In this document: one piece after another, positions 45,120 to 56,595 of the stretch | Layout of the letters: each line of letters opens with the position of its first letter | Position numbering within the stretch: position 1 is the stretch's first letter | NCBI RefSeq assembly: GCF_002234675.1 | Contig: NC_019866.2 | Span: 14,847,261 to 14,911,260 of the forward strand | Direction of reading: 5' to 3' | DNA: 64,000 nucleotides | Origin: Oryzias latipes | Lineage: Eukaryota; Chordata; Actinopteri; Beloniformes; Adrianichthyidae | Notes under the pieces: model-generated | What the model was told of the DNA's origin: nothing | The model's database searches: none | The model's input: only the letters and a program-made list of their open reading frames with translations | Made by a program: the position numbers and the translations under genes

Positions 45120-45812
45120 CTAGAAAAATATGCCATCAAATTAAAATAATGAATTACATCGAATTATATTAACAGTCAAGACACTTTTTTTCAAAGCTTT
45201 TAAAATTGTTTATAACATTTATTAAAGTCACATCCTCTTGCTGTGGCTCAATTTCCTATTTTTACTTTCACTGTTCATAAATTAAAGAAAATGTTAACAA
45301 GTTGAGGAAAAGAGTATTTGTTTTTTTATTTATTGGGTTTATATTTGCATTTTCCTAAAATCTACTAAGATTTTAAATATACAAAAGCTTTATTCTTTTA
45401 TGCTGTTACACATTCTGGTGGATTATCTGAAAAAAAAAAAAAAAAACTTAAATCTGATCATCGATTGTCTTTTACTCAGTTCAATATTTACTGTATTATG
45501 TTGACTGAAAAAGTTTTTAAAAAAAGTAAAATAAGTAAAAAAAATATTACATAAAGAATTTCTATGTTTATGAGTAATACCTTTTGAGACAACAAAGACA
45601 CTTAATAAAGAAATATAAAAAGAAAATGGTGCAGGAATTCAACATAGGAAGCCACCTACAGAATAATTGTGAACATTTATTTTTAACTAAACTTAAAGAT
45701 AAAAAGAAAGAGAAAACAAAAGTGGAATGATTTTATTAGATCAGAAAAAAAGTATTTTCTGATTCAAATGTGAATTCTGATGGAGCTGAATGTCTTCTGT
45801 GAGGTGGAGTCA
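45120..45812. other. V8 upstream flank
   Basis: A+T-rich. From about 45450 it parallels the V11 upstream flank (56050-56520). Confidence 0.5.
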
Positions 45813-45820
45813 ATGCAAAC
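45813..45820 (+). promoter_or_regulatory. Octamer-like element of V8 promoter
   Basis: ATGCAAAC, 76 bp before the V8 start codon, in a block of about 220 bp almost unchanged among the four family-A genes. Confidence 0.75.
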
Positions 45821-45888
45821 ATGGACGTCTTCCTCCTCTATTTATCTGACAGCAGAGATGACAGCAGAGACACTGAACTCAGTTGAAC

Positions 45889-46355
45889 ATGATGGACTGT
45901 AGGACAGGACTGCTGCTTTTAACTCTCTGTTATGCAGGTGAACATCATCAGGCAGATATTGTAGATTTATCATGTTTTCCTTTTTTTAAATCCAGATTTT
46001 TAATTTTCCTTCCCAGTTGTTGATGGACAGACTCTGACTGAGTCTGAATCTGTGGTTAAAAGACCTGGAGAGTCCCACAGACTGACCTGTTCAGCCTCTG
46101 GATTCACTTTCAGCAGCTATCAAATGAGCTGGATCAGACAGGCTCCTGGAGAAGGACTAGAATGGATCGCTTTTATCGACGTCACCAGCATCTACTACTC
46201 AGAGTCAGTGAAAAACCGCTTCACCATCTCCAGAGACAACAGCAGACAGCAGCTGTATTTGCAGATGAACAGTCTGAGAGTTGAGGATTCTGCTGTTTAT
46301 TACTGCGCCAGAAGAGACACAGTGACTCAAGAGACAGAAACTCTGTACAAAAACA
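45889..46355 (+). CDS. ighv: IGH V8 (family A 5' half, D-type 3' half)
   Basis: Leader exon 45889-45937; V exon 46017-46317. FR1-FR2 are family A ([26 protein letters not shown] with Glu for the usual Lys). From [18 protein letters not shown] on, sequence, RSS and flank match family D. RSS: CACAGTG (46318-46324), 22-bp spacer, ACAAAAACA (46347-46355). CDR2 is short (FIDVTS). Open and likely functional. First gene of the first A-C-D cassette. Confidence 0.92.
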
Positions 46356-47755
46356 ACACATGAAGCAAAAAGCTGTCCAATCTTTCTTTAAAATATTATT
46401 CTACAGAACAGTGAATGCAAAAAAGGGGAAAACGGATATTTGCAAAAACCCTTTTAAAGAAGTAAAATAAAAACAGCTTCAGAGAAAATGAGATGTGTTT
46501 TTTCTTGTCTTGTCAATATTTTACTTCATTGTTGCTATTTTTGTTGTGTAGGTTTTCAGGATGAAGAAGCTCAGATAATACTTTTTTCACCGTGAGAGGA
46601 TGATAAGATCACATATGGATGTTGGAAAATTAAACTTTTTTACTTTGATCTAACTTAATTATTTGCTTCAGTTAAGATAAATCATTTGTTTGTTAAGTCA
46701 GTTTAAAAATAACACACAGTTTTCAGACAGTTATTTTACTTTCATTCAAATTAATTAAATTAAGTAGGTGTAACTTTGGTGCTGCTGTTAGATCGGCACC
46801 GCAAAGGATTGTGGGATACCATTTCCTTTGCCTGTCTGGACGGATTTTTGTTTAAGTGTGGGTTTTTGACCAAATGTGTTTAGTTGTTTAGCTGTTTTAT
46901 TGTGTTGTGCCATGTTTTGCTGAATTGTTTATTCCTACTGTGCTTATGTCTCTGCACCATGAGTAAGAGTGAAGGAGAGGATGATTAGTTTATATCGCAC
47001 CCCTACCGGTGCTTATTGTAATGATATTATGGAAAATTCTTTAATGAAGTTTTGCGCAACGTGCTTTTTTTTCCCCCCGTCCTTTTTTATTGTTATAAAA
47101 ATGAGCATATCTGCCGGCTCATACTTAGACATATGAGAGATCAAGAAATATAAATAATTAAGATGGAAAAGATCTTAATTGAATTGGAGTAATATGACAT
47201 TTAGTTAGATAAATACATAAATTTGAGTTGTATGAACAATTATTTAGTTTTATAGACGTAAGAAATTAGGTTGATTAAATTTTACTCAATTAATTGTTAC
47301 CAATAGAGGTAATTCATTTAAGGTGGCAAAATTGGATAAGTTATATATTTATGCGTCACAAGGAAAATGGAAATAAGATCAGAAACTTGTGCGTTTACTT
47401 TGTCTGTTCTTACTACAAGCAGAAACTCTTTCTTTTGATGATGCAGCCATATTACTTTTTTTATGGACGTATAATCTTCATACGCCATCATTAAAACCTC
47501 AGACTCCGTCTCACCGAAGTATAGCGCTTTCTTTTTTCCACGTGTTTCCATGGTGACTCCAGAAATCGGCGATCCATTGAGAATGTCTTTATGTACTTGA
47601 CATGCACGTGCATTAACCCAGGGTTACCAAGTCGAGCGTAATTACGCCAACTCATATCCGGTCTTTTGGAACCGACATACCCAGAGTAAGCAAGTTCAGG
47701 CGGATTTCAGCCAGAGTTCAGGCTTAAAGTCAGGCTAGTTTAAACATGCTTCCTG
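46356..47755. other. V8 downstream flank and unclassified insertion
   Basis: To about 46550 it matches the V11 downstream flank (57060-57240). From about 46560 the sequence is absent from the V11 copy, so transposon-derived DNA was probably inserted here; the part at 47560-47755 has no clear boundary. Confidence 0.45.
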
Positions 47756-48403
47756 GAATACCCCACTGGTCTGTGGGTTGAGTTTGATTGTTCTCACCAT
47801 CCTTAGCTTCTACCTATCTGAGATTTTTCTGGGCCGGCCACTCCGGGCCTTTGCTTGAACTGTGCCTGTGGTCTTCCATTTTCTCACTATATTCCTCAAA
47901 GTGGAAATTGACAGCTGAAGTCTCTCAGCAAACTTTTTGTATCCTTCACCTAAACAATGATGTTGAAAAATCTTTGTTTTCAGGTCATCTGACAGCTGTT
48001 TTGAGGTTCCCATGTTGACGTTCTTCAGAGAAGATGCAAAGAGGAGAAAAACTTGCTCTTGGCCACCTTAAACACCTCTTCTCATGATTGGCTTTACATG
48101 TGTGTGTAAGTCAAGGGTCAATGAGCTTATAAAATAAATTTTGTGTTCCACCAATTATTGCTAAAGGTAGTCAAATCAATAAAACAACAAGGGTGCTCAA
48201 ATTTACGCACCTGCCTATTTTTGTTTAAGTAACTATAGCACAGTTTCTTTAAACCCAATAAACTTAATTTCACTTCTCAAATATCATTGTGTTCATCTGC
48301 TATATGATATATTTAACTGAAATTGATGATTCAAACAACCAATGATTTATGAAGAAAATCTTGAAAATTATCAGGGGTGCCCAAATTTTCTCATACCACT
48401 GTA
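47756..48403 (-). pseudogene. Tc1-like transposon remnant, transposase N-terminus
   Basis: Minus frame 48013-47810 starts MGTSKQLSDDLKTKIFQHH and continues GYKKFAERLQLSISTLRNIV, then RKWKTTGTV and GRPRKISDR: the paired helix-turn-helix DNA-binding region of a Tc1-like transposase with its GRPR-type hook. The catalytic part is missing. The right end (48372-48403) reads GGGGTGCCCAAATTTTCTC then ACTGTA, after which the cassette sequence resumes. Confidence 0.75.
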
Positions 48404-49310
48404 TTCTAAACAAGAACAAAGTTTTATAACATCCATATATAATTTACTAAAACTTACTCCACTTTAGTATTTTATCATATTGTGTTAGATTTTACAGTCT
48501 TTAAGGTTTGTGTGTGATTTTATCTACACAAAATATTTTATTTTAGCAGCATGTAATTTTGTTAGAAATGTTTTTATGATGACGTTTGAATTTAACTGGC
48601 AAAATGAAAAGGTTTTTTTTCAATCAGTTCTTTAAATCTAAAACCTCTTATGTGTTTAGACATTGAAACATCTCTAAGTTTAGAGAAGCAAAAAAAATAT
48701 TAGACAATTTTTATGTTATTTTTCTTTATCAACCTTATTTTTAGTAAACTATTGAAACAAAAAGTAATGATTCTAAACATATTTGATGCCTCTCAAACAG
48801 AGGCTGGGGTTTGATCAGCCTCGGTTCCCTGTAGGGTTTCTGTTGAAAGATCCGCAGCTCCCTGTGTGATCAGGAAACAACAATGATGATGTGTTCAAGG
48901 TCAAACAATGGCTGCGTAATAAGTCTCACCTGAAACATTAAATGTTCCATGATCTGCATGCCCAAAACATTCTACAATACCCCTTGTGCTATCTTAGATG
49001 ACCCCACTCTTACATTGACGTGTTTTCCCTACCATGATAAAGGTGGAAAGATTTCATGTAATCCATGGACACCAGTGAAGATCACAAATCATTGAAGAAA
49101 AAAGGTTCAGAGCACTGTCTAGTGGGTCTAGATGACCCAACTCCCAACGTTAAAGTGCCTAGGATAGCACAAGGGTTACAGCTGCATCCAGACTGGTTAT
49201 TGAAAATATTTACTTTTCTCTTTTAAAATTAATTGAATCAAAAGTTCATTAAAATAAAATACTTAAAAATGGTTATTCACATTATTTAAATATTATTTTC
49301 ATGTAACATT
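48404..49310. other. V9 upstream flank
   Basis: Colinear with the V12 upstream flank (57390-58099) apart from the small element at 48981-49175. Confidence 0.6.
48981..49175. mobile_element. MITE, about 195 bp
   Basis: Inverted ends CCCTTGTGCTATCTTAG and CTAGGATAGCACAAGGG. The V12 flank lacks it (empty site near 57945-57975). No coding capacity. Class not assigned. Confidence 0.75.
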
Positions 49311-49318
49311 ATGCAAAT
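49311..49318 (+). promoter_or_regulatory. Consensus Ig octamer of V9
   Basis: ATGCAAAT, 86 bp before the V9 start codon. Confidence 0.8.
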
Positions 49319-49396
49319 GTGTTTTTGATTATAAGGAAGTGAAGTGTGAGTGTGTGAGTCAGAAAGACCTCAGTGAGTTCATCTTCAGCATCAACC

Positions 49397-49970
49397 ATGT
49401 TCTCTGCAGCTCTGATGCTGCTGCTGACAGCTGGATCCTGTGAGGAGATTTCAGTGGATTCACAGCAATAATCAGATCAGAACCATTTCAGATTCAGATG
49501 AATGATGGAGATGATGTTGGTTTGTGTTTCCACAGGTGTGGACAGTATTGATCTCATCCAGCCAGACTCAAAGGTTGTTCAGCCTGGACAGTCTTTGACC
49601 ATCAGCTGTCAGGTTTCTGGATATTCACTGACTGATGGCAGCTATGGAACAGGCTGGATAAAGACAGCGAGAAGGAAAACCAATGGACTGGATTTTTCAT
49701 CAGTGGGGAGGTGGAACTTTAAGACAAAATAATGCTCTTGGTCAGACTGTAGGAAAATGACTGGAATGTATTACTTTGATCAGCACTGAAAGCAGCATCA
49801 TCTACTACTCAGAGTCAGTGAAAAACCGCTTCATCATCTCCAGAGACAACAGCAGACAGCAGCTGTATCTGCAGATGAACAGTCTGAGAGCTGAGGATTC
49901 TGCTGTTTATTACTGAGCTAGAGTCAAGAGACAGAAACTCTGACAAATCCTGACAAAAAAATGTCTGGAT
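49397..49970 (+). pseudogene. ighv: IGH V9, chimeric pseudogene (family C head, D-type tail)
   Basis: Leader 49397-49439 and the first part of the V exon (from 49536) match V12: VDSIDLIQPDSK, LTISCQVSGYSL. After a frame break in FR2 the family-C body continues to about 49735 and stops (TAA). It is then replaced by a block matching families A/D from CDR2 on ([10 protein letters not shown], 49800 on). That block ends in TGA at the Cys codon position (about 49914-49916), and the heptamer is lost. The promoter octamer is intact, so it may still be transcribed. Confidence 0.9.
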
Positions 49971-50364
49971 TTTTTTTTCTTTAGCTCATCTTACTATTTA
50001 GAGTACATTTTTATCATCAAAAAAATGAGAAAAAGTCCTACATCAAATAAAGTTTACTCATGGAACACTTTTATTTAATTATTTTTTATTTTTTAACTTG
50101 TCATGTCCAACAGCTGAGGAAACAGATCAGAGCTGAAAGCCTCTCGTGTCAGACATATTTTACTGCTACAACAGGGATTATGAGTCTTTTGACACACTGA
50201 ATTTGAATTTACCCTTTTGTAATTTTGGCTAAACCTTTTTCATCTTAATTTGTTTTGATACAATGTACACAATACAACTCATGTTCACACACACATACTT
50301 ATGCCTTCAGACCAACACATGTGAAACATTTCATTCAGTCACACAAACTATTTGTGCAAAGGTG
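49971..50364. other. Non-coding, nothing recognised
   Basis: A+T-rich DNA between V9 and the inverted-repeat element. Confidence 0.4.
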
Positions 50365-52081
50365 TATGAGGTTCCATTTGTGCCAAAAATATCAAAATGT
50401 GTTTTTGCGTATACTGTTATGTCTTTGGTCCATTGTCTATGTCTACTGATCGTGTTTTTGCGTCCACTGTCTATGCTTTGGGCTCATTGTCTATGTCTAT
50501 TGAACGAGTTCATTTTACATTGGTTCATGTCTATGTATTACTAAGCAATATCTTCTGCATGCCCATGATTCTTTGATTATTACTTTGTATTAACTTTGTG
50601 ATGTATATGCTTGCTTTATCCTTAAACTTTATCTTTGTCATTGTCCTTATCCCATGTCGTCTAACTACGACGTCAGGAAGATCCTTAGCAACCGTTGCTA
50701 GTGTCGTTTGCTATGTCGTCTCATCATGTCGTCAGGAAGATCCTTAGCAACCGTTGCTAGTGTCGTTTGCCAAGTCGTTTCACGTGTCGTCAGGAAGATC
50801 CTTAGCAACCGTTGCTAGTGTCGTATGCTACGTTCTCTCACCATGTCGTGTCCTTACATCTTGTTGTATTTCAAATTTTGCAAAGGTCGTCAGAGAAGTC
50901 TTTTGTACGGTCGATAAATTGTTTCCCGTATTATCACGGAACAAAACACTTAAAAAAAAAAAAACCTTTATTGACAATCCTGCAAACGCGCACTCCCAGA
51001 AAGGGGGGGGGGGGGGGTGCATGCGTACAACGGTTTCACGTTCCCGTTTAAAGTTATTTAGAGTGTGGCTTTAATTTAATCTTGTGATGAAACGATTATT
51101 TAAAATTATTTTGAAAAATGACTGATCTTTATAAAATATGTTGTTACAAATCTGATGGATAAACGAGGATCAGACGGACTAATAAGCCTTATACTGGTCC
51201 CGAGTGCGCCATCTCATGGTCACATAAATAGATTAAAAAGAAAAGCTCAAAAAACAGTCAGTTTTCGACTGTTATATTCATAATTAGTGACTCGACCCAC
51301 TAAAATTTGAGAAGGTAACTCATCGAAGATATTTTAAAGGCCTCCTTGCAAGGCCCCCGTAAATCGTTCAGCGGCAAAAAAATAAATATTGCCATGGACT
51401 AATGACTTGAGGGTTTATTTCTGAACAAATACATTAAATCAACACCAATGTGTTTGTAATTTTATTATTAATAAATCAGCCACGTTTTTCATGATCAGAA
51501 CACAGAACATTCATAAATAGTCTTCGTAAAATGTTCATATTTATTATGTGTCATTCTCCGCGTTAAATAGAAGTAGTTCGCCTCCAGATCAGATGGTGGC
51601 GGTAATGCGCCACTTTGTTTTCGTGTCAAGCGTTGTATGCATGCCCCCCCCCCCCCCCCCCCCCACCCTTTCTGGCAATACGCGTTTGAGGGAATATCAA
51701 AATAAAGTTCATCTTAAAAACGTGTTGTCATGGTTAACCCTGACGTCTGCTTTGATAAACATTTCTTTTTCGTTCCGTGGTAGTACAGGAAAAAATTTAC
51801 CGGCCGTACAAAGGACTTTTCTGACGACTTTGGCAAAATTTGAAAAACGAGAACATCTAACGACAAAACACGGGGAAACGTCGTAGCTAACGACAGTAGC
51901 AAACACCGTAGCTAACGACAGTAGCTATCGACAGTAGCAAACACCGTAGCTATCGACAGTAGCTAACGACCGGAGCTATCGACAGTAGCAACGGTTGCTA
52001 AGTCCTGACGACAAAGTGAGACGACCAAAGACATAGACAGTGGACACAAAAACAGATTTTTGGCACAAATGGAACCTCATA
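50365..52081. mobile_element. 1.7-kb inverted-repeat DNA element with subterminal repeats
   Basis: Ends TATGAGGTTCCATTTGTGCC (50365) and its mirror ending 52081. AAGGTG lies directly outside both ends (50359-50364 and 52082-52087), a 6-bp target duplication. Left arm: three tandem units of about 57 bp with CCTTAGCAACCGTTGCTAGT (50660-50830). Right arm: many CGACAGTAGC and AAACACCGTAGCTA units (51880-51990). Inverted pairing also covers GGTCGTCAGAGAAGTC (50885) with its mirror near 51815. A G run (51004-51018) faces a C run (51645-51664). No transposase. Confidence 0.8.
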
Positions 52082-52087
52082 AAGGTG

Positions 52088-52335
52088 TGCTCGATGAGTG
52101 TTTATGTTCTTCCTTACTGCCCGACAATGTTCCCAGTCGAAGTCAACAGCTCCCCACCTGCACTGAAAACGGTGCCTGTAGAAAACTGCTTTCCCCTCCT
52201 GAAGCGCCGGATGGTTAGCCAGAATCTCTTCGAGGCCAACTGATAGTCTTTCTCCATGGACTCACTGAACTCCTCCCAGGATATAGTTTTTGCCTCCACA
52301 ACAGTCCAGGCCACAGCTGGCTTAGACTGCTGGTA
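52088..52335 (-). pseudogene. LINE ORF2 fragment
   Basis: Minus frame about 52335-52115 reads AWTVVEAKTISWEEFSESME, then SKRFWLTIRRFRRGKQ and GELLTSTGNIV. This resembles the linker ahead of the reverse transcriptase domain in fish LINE ORF2. No continuous frame remains. Confidence 0.6.
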
Positions 52336-52860
52336 TTGAATTCCATTGAATTCAATTTAATTTATTTGAATTCAATTCAGTTTTATTTTTATTTCTCAAG
52401 TTATAAAATTATAAAGTTATAACATACAACAGCTGATTGCTAAAAAAAACAAACAGACAAAGCTAACCTGGGCATCCCTGCCCTTAGACCCTATTCTTGG
52501 TTAGAAAAGACTCCTAAGAAAAACAGATTTCACAAAACAAAAAGAAAAAGCATCAGGGATGTCCAAATGAAGGAGGGATCCTCTTCCAGGACGGACAGGC
52601 AACATAACAGGACTGTTAAAGAAAAATTACCTTATCTGATGTTACCAAGAGATGGTAACATTAGGAAGAAGAAACATGAGAAACTGGAGAAAACAAGGGC
52701 CTCAGGGAAGAACTGGAGAAGACCTGTAAGGTGAAGGTGACAGTGGTGCCTGTGGTGATCAGAACACCGCAGGTCAGTAAATTGTACAACTACAGCAGAT
52801 CTCTGGAAAAACGTCAAACATCTCTTTCCAGAAAAGCACAGTTCAGGGAACAGCTAGGAT
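52336..52860 (+). repeat. Dispersed repeat and LINE ORF2 C-terminal scrap, shared with 59490-59830
   Basis: Starts in GAATTCAATTC words (52336-52380), then a body with GGGCATCCCTGCCCTTAGACC. From about 52640 a + frame reads PRDGNIRKKKHEKLEK, the near-C-terminal motif of a fish LINE ORF2. The same arrangement precedes V13, so it predates the cassette duplication. Confidence 0.6.
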
Positions 52861-53548
52861 ATTGAACAGGACCCTGAATCTCCCAGACCTTTGGTATTAG
52901 GATCCAAGCTTGGGTGAGAAACTACGGGTGGGTAGAAGTCATGAAATACCCATTACAGTATTTTAAAACTGTATTGAATTTTTTAAATTAAGTTTACAAG
53001 AAAAGTGTTAAATTGTGTCTTTCTTCCATTAAAAGCAGCAATTGTTTTAAAAATAGTTATTTTTACATGTCTTTATACTTTAAAAAATAATTAATTTGGC
53101 TTCATCCAGCCAACTAATAAGCAGTGTTGTGGGAAATGAATTACAAAGCAATGAATCACTGTAATTTAATGACTTTTGTCAGTTAGGGATTAATGATCTA
53201 CAGTTCAAATTTAAGTAATAAATTAAATAACTACACTACAAAGACCCTCATTACTTCATTTCTCATATTTTGGTCCAGTAAACCATTGGGGACTAAAAAA
53301 ACAAAGTAATTTGTGTAACCTCCTTCTTTTTTTTTTCAACCAAATATTAAATGTGCAGTGAAATATCTTTAATATTTAAAAAAAAGCATAGTAAACATTT
53401 ATATATGATTTATAAAAACATGTGGGTGTTAACAATACCAGACAAATTCCTAAAATAACTTTTTAATATGAATTTTGTTTTTCAGAAGTTTGTGATCTGA
53501 AATAAGAGAAATCATTTGAGCTCATCAGAATATTTTAAGGAGGAGTTT

Positions 53549-53556
53549 ATGCAAAA
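53549..53556 (+). promoter_or_regulatory. Octamer-like element of V10 promoter
   Basis: ATGCAAAA, 90 bp before the V10 start; V13 has the same at 60286, also 90 bp away. Confidence 0.65.
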
Positions 53557-53638
53557 TGGACTTTTTCAGTTTCTTCTTATATGAAGCAAAGTTCAGTGAT
53601 TCAATCTGACAAAGAAGCTGCAGACAGAACAAAGACAA

Positions 53639-54121
53639 ATGACTTCAAAAATGATCAGACCTGTTTGTTTGCTTGTTTTTCTCTTTTTCTTTTGTGTCTT
53701 ACCTGGTAAGAAATTGTGCTGAACAAACAAAATGGTAGAAAGTTCTTCTAACTGCATTAATATGCTGCTTGTTGTTCTGCAGGTATCAGGGGTCAAACAC
53801 TGACTGAATCTGAATCAGTGGTTAAAAGTCCTGGAGAACCCCACAAACTGACTTGTACATATTCAGGGTTTAGTAGTGATCCCTATATAGCCTGGATCAG
53901 ACAGGCTGCAGGAAAAGGACTGGAATGGATCGCTTATATCAGCTCTGGCAGCAGCAGCATCTACTACTCAGAGTCAGTGAAAAACCGCTTCACCATCTCC
54001 AGAGACAACAGCAGACAGCAGGTGTATCTGCAGATGAACAGTCTGAGAGCTGAGGATTCTGCTGTTTATTACTGCGCTCAACAACAGTGACAGAAGAAAC
54101 CTGAGCAGCTTTACAATATCC
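53639..54121 (+). CDS. ighv: IGH V10 (family D), open frame with damaged RSS
   Basis: Leader exon 53639-53705 ([20 protein letters not shown]...), donor CTG/GTAAGA; V exon 53783-54082. FR landmarks: [43 protein letters not shown] and DSAVYYCAQ. The heptamer is AACAGTG (54083-54089) with the first C lost, and the nonamer is ACAATATCC (54113-54121). CAC at heptamer positions 1-3 is essential for RAG cutting, so the gene is probably expressed rarely or never although its frame is intact. CDR3 start is AQ in place of AR. Confidence 0.88.
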
Positions 54122-54836
54122 CTCTGGACCAACTCCATTTTTTTGCCACATTCTTTTCATTACATTTTCAATGCAATAAAAAATTAGAAACAGTTTTTAC
54201 ATTTCACTCGATTCAGCCATTACAAAAATTGCAACTTTTATTAACAGTATGTAGGTAATGCTTTTTCTTATTCACAGTCTTATTTTAACAACCCCCCACC
54301 CCAAGAACAAGAGTGCCTCTCCTTAGACATTGACAAAATTAAGAATATAAATATAACAAACTACAAATTAAGAAAGTAAAAAAGTAATAACAGAGGTCTA
54401 ATATACCATCCAAAAATAACAATCAACATTCTATTCTACAGGATCCATATTCTTCACAAAATGTATGAAAGGTTGCCATATATTTTCAAATTATTTTACT
54501 TTGTCTTTTAAAATATAAGTAATTCTTTTAATTCTTTCCTGACAGCATTTGTTGGAACCATTGGGTTATGCTTGGACTGTAAGTGTTTTTCCAGCTGGAT
54601 CAGACAGTGTTTAATTTATAAACGCCCTCTCACCTTTGTTGTAGATATGTACTTTTGGAAATATACCTAATAATTTTTTTTGGCTCAAGTGGGATCTGTT
54701 TTAAAGCAATTTTCTCTATTGTGACTTTCAAATCTAATTTTTTTTCTTTTTTATCTTTTCAGTGTTTGAAAAATTAGGTAAATCAACAAATTTTCAAAAA
54801 ATATGAAGTCACATTTGATTTTTTATCTGTATAACC
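54122..54836. other. V10 downstream, non-coding
   Basis: Not shared with the V13 downstream flank. No feature recognised. Confidence 0.4.
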
Positions 54837-54904
54837 CTCAGCAGATCTGAGCAAAAACACTCAGAACTGATGACTTGACAACAGATCACAGGGGGCGCTC
54901 TCAC
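54837..54904 (+). pseudogene. ighv: Relic of a family-B V downstream flank
   Basis: CAGCAGATCTGAGCAAAAAC (from about 54840) and the following GGGGGCGCTCT match the RSS spacer-nonamer and flank of V3 and V7 (CAGCAGACCTGAACAAAAAC, GGAGGCGCTCT). The V exon and heptamer that should precede it are gone. Confidence 0.7.
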
Positions 54905-55749
54905 ATCAAAAATCACTTTCTTATAAAACTGAAAAAAAGAGTCAGTGCAAATTATTCATCTTTTCAAAAGTGAAAGTTCAGAATTGAGATTCAGTTTAGC
55001 TTGTGGTCACAAACTGTCAGTCAGATCATCTGCAGTAATGAAGAAACTTCTGTCTCTGTTTCACTGATTTGCTTTAGTTAACCAACAGCTCAACACTGTG
55101 CTCAAAGTTGTTAAGACTCATTTAGAAAATGTTAAATCAACTAAAAACATTTTATGAAACTTTAATAAAACCAATTCAAGAAAATCAGAGAATAACAAGT
55201 GCTGCAATGTTTTACTTATTAAATGAATGAAGAGGACTCCAGCAAGCACTGGGACTTAAGAAAATCTAGAAAGAGGAACTTGTAAAATAAACAAAAGCAT
55301 AAAAAAATAAAAACTGTGACATTAATCAAATAATCGATAGTGTCTTTTCAAAATGTCAAAGAAAAGCAATTTTATTTTATTTTCGGAGTGAGAATGAGTT
55401 AATCTATATGATGTAAATACTTATGTCATTGTGTTTAGCAAAACCTGAAAATAAAAATTTATCAAAAAAAATTGTAACTGACACTTTATGCTTGTGACTT
55501 TGTAACACATATGATGTATTTGCTTTTTTTTTTTAAATAAAGAAGGAGGTTAAATACAAGACATGACGTTTAAAATGATCTTATTTTCCTTAGTTTTGTT
55601 CTGTTTCTACACTAAATTAAAACTTTTCAATCTAATATTTGCACAAAAGACTTGAATGAAATATTCAAAGCTCTTTCTAAAAATGTTCGTTGTAACTGAT
55701 TATTCACAGATTCAAGTAAAACAATTTGATTCATAGTGTTGTAGATTCT
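54905..55749. other. Non-coding between two V relics
   Basis: A+T-rich, no signal seen. Confidence 0.4.
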
Positions 55750-55850
55750 ATGCAAATACAGCATTTATAACGTTCATAAAGCTGCATGTAAAAACATCAG
55801 ATGATCATCATCAGGTTGTCTGTAGTTTTGTTGCTGCTGGATCCTGTGAG
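55750..55850 (+). pseudogene. ighv: Orphan V leader relic with consensus octamer
   Basis: ATGCAAAT at 55750-55757, then at 55813-55845 a leader like family B (TCTGTAGTTTTGTTGCTGCT, GGATCCT) with an intact donor GTGAGT (55846). The start codon is AGG, six bases of the Leu run are missing, and no V exon follows. Confidence 0.72.
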
Positions 55851-56519
55851 TCTCATTAAAGAAAATATAATTGCTGTATTCTGAACTCACTTTACCTTAG
55901 CTAGATTTAGATTAATTCTAATAAGAACGTAGTCATGTTTCTACATCGACTCTCTGGCCTTGTGGTTAGGGTGACTGCCCTGTAACTGGAATGTTGTGAT
56001 TTCAAGTCCAGGCTGACTCATACCGAATACTTTAAAATTAGGACCCAATGGACTCTTGTCTTTTACTCAACCCAATATTTATTGTGAAATATTGACTAAA
56101 AAAGCATAAAAAGTTCATTAAAAAATATTACCTAAAGAATTTCTACTATAATGAATAATACCTATTGAAACAACAAAGAAATATTGATAAAGATATGATG
56201 AAAAAAATGTGACAAGAATTCAACAAAGGAAGTCACCTACAGCATGATCATCTTCATCTACTTCTTATGTTTTCGGGGTCTTGGGGCTGCTGGAGCCTAT
56301 CCCGGCCACTTATGGGCGAAGGCAGGGGACATCCTGGACAGGTCGCCAGTCTGTCGCAGGGTAGCATGATCATGAAACGATTTGAACTAAACTTAAAGTA
56401 AAAAAAAAAAAAGAAAAGGAAAAAGAAAAGTCAAATCATTTAATTAGATCTGAAGAAAGTATTTTCTGATTCAAATGTGAATTCTGATGGAGCTGAATGT
56501 CTTCTGTGAGGTGGAGTCA
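55851..56519. other. V11 upstream flank with SINE scrap
   Basis: A 3' part of the tRNA-derived SINE lies at about 56262-56365 (CCTGGACAGGTCGCCAGTCT). From about 56040 the flank parallels that of V8. Confidence 0.6.
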
Positions 56520-56527
56520 ATGCAAAC
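56520..56527 (+). promoter_or_regulatory. Octamer-like element of V11 promoter
   Basis: ATGCAAAC, 76 bp before the V11 start codon. Confidence 0.75.
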
Positions 56528-56595
56528 ATGGACGTCTTCCTCCTCTATTTATCTGACAGCAGAGATGACAGCAGAGACACTGAACTCAGTTGAAC

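Noticed and set aside
51880-51990. Repeated CGACAGTAGC units resembling an array
   Set aside because: Same reason: subterminal repeats within an inverted-repeat element.
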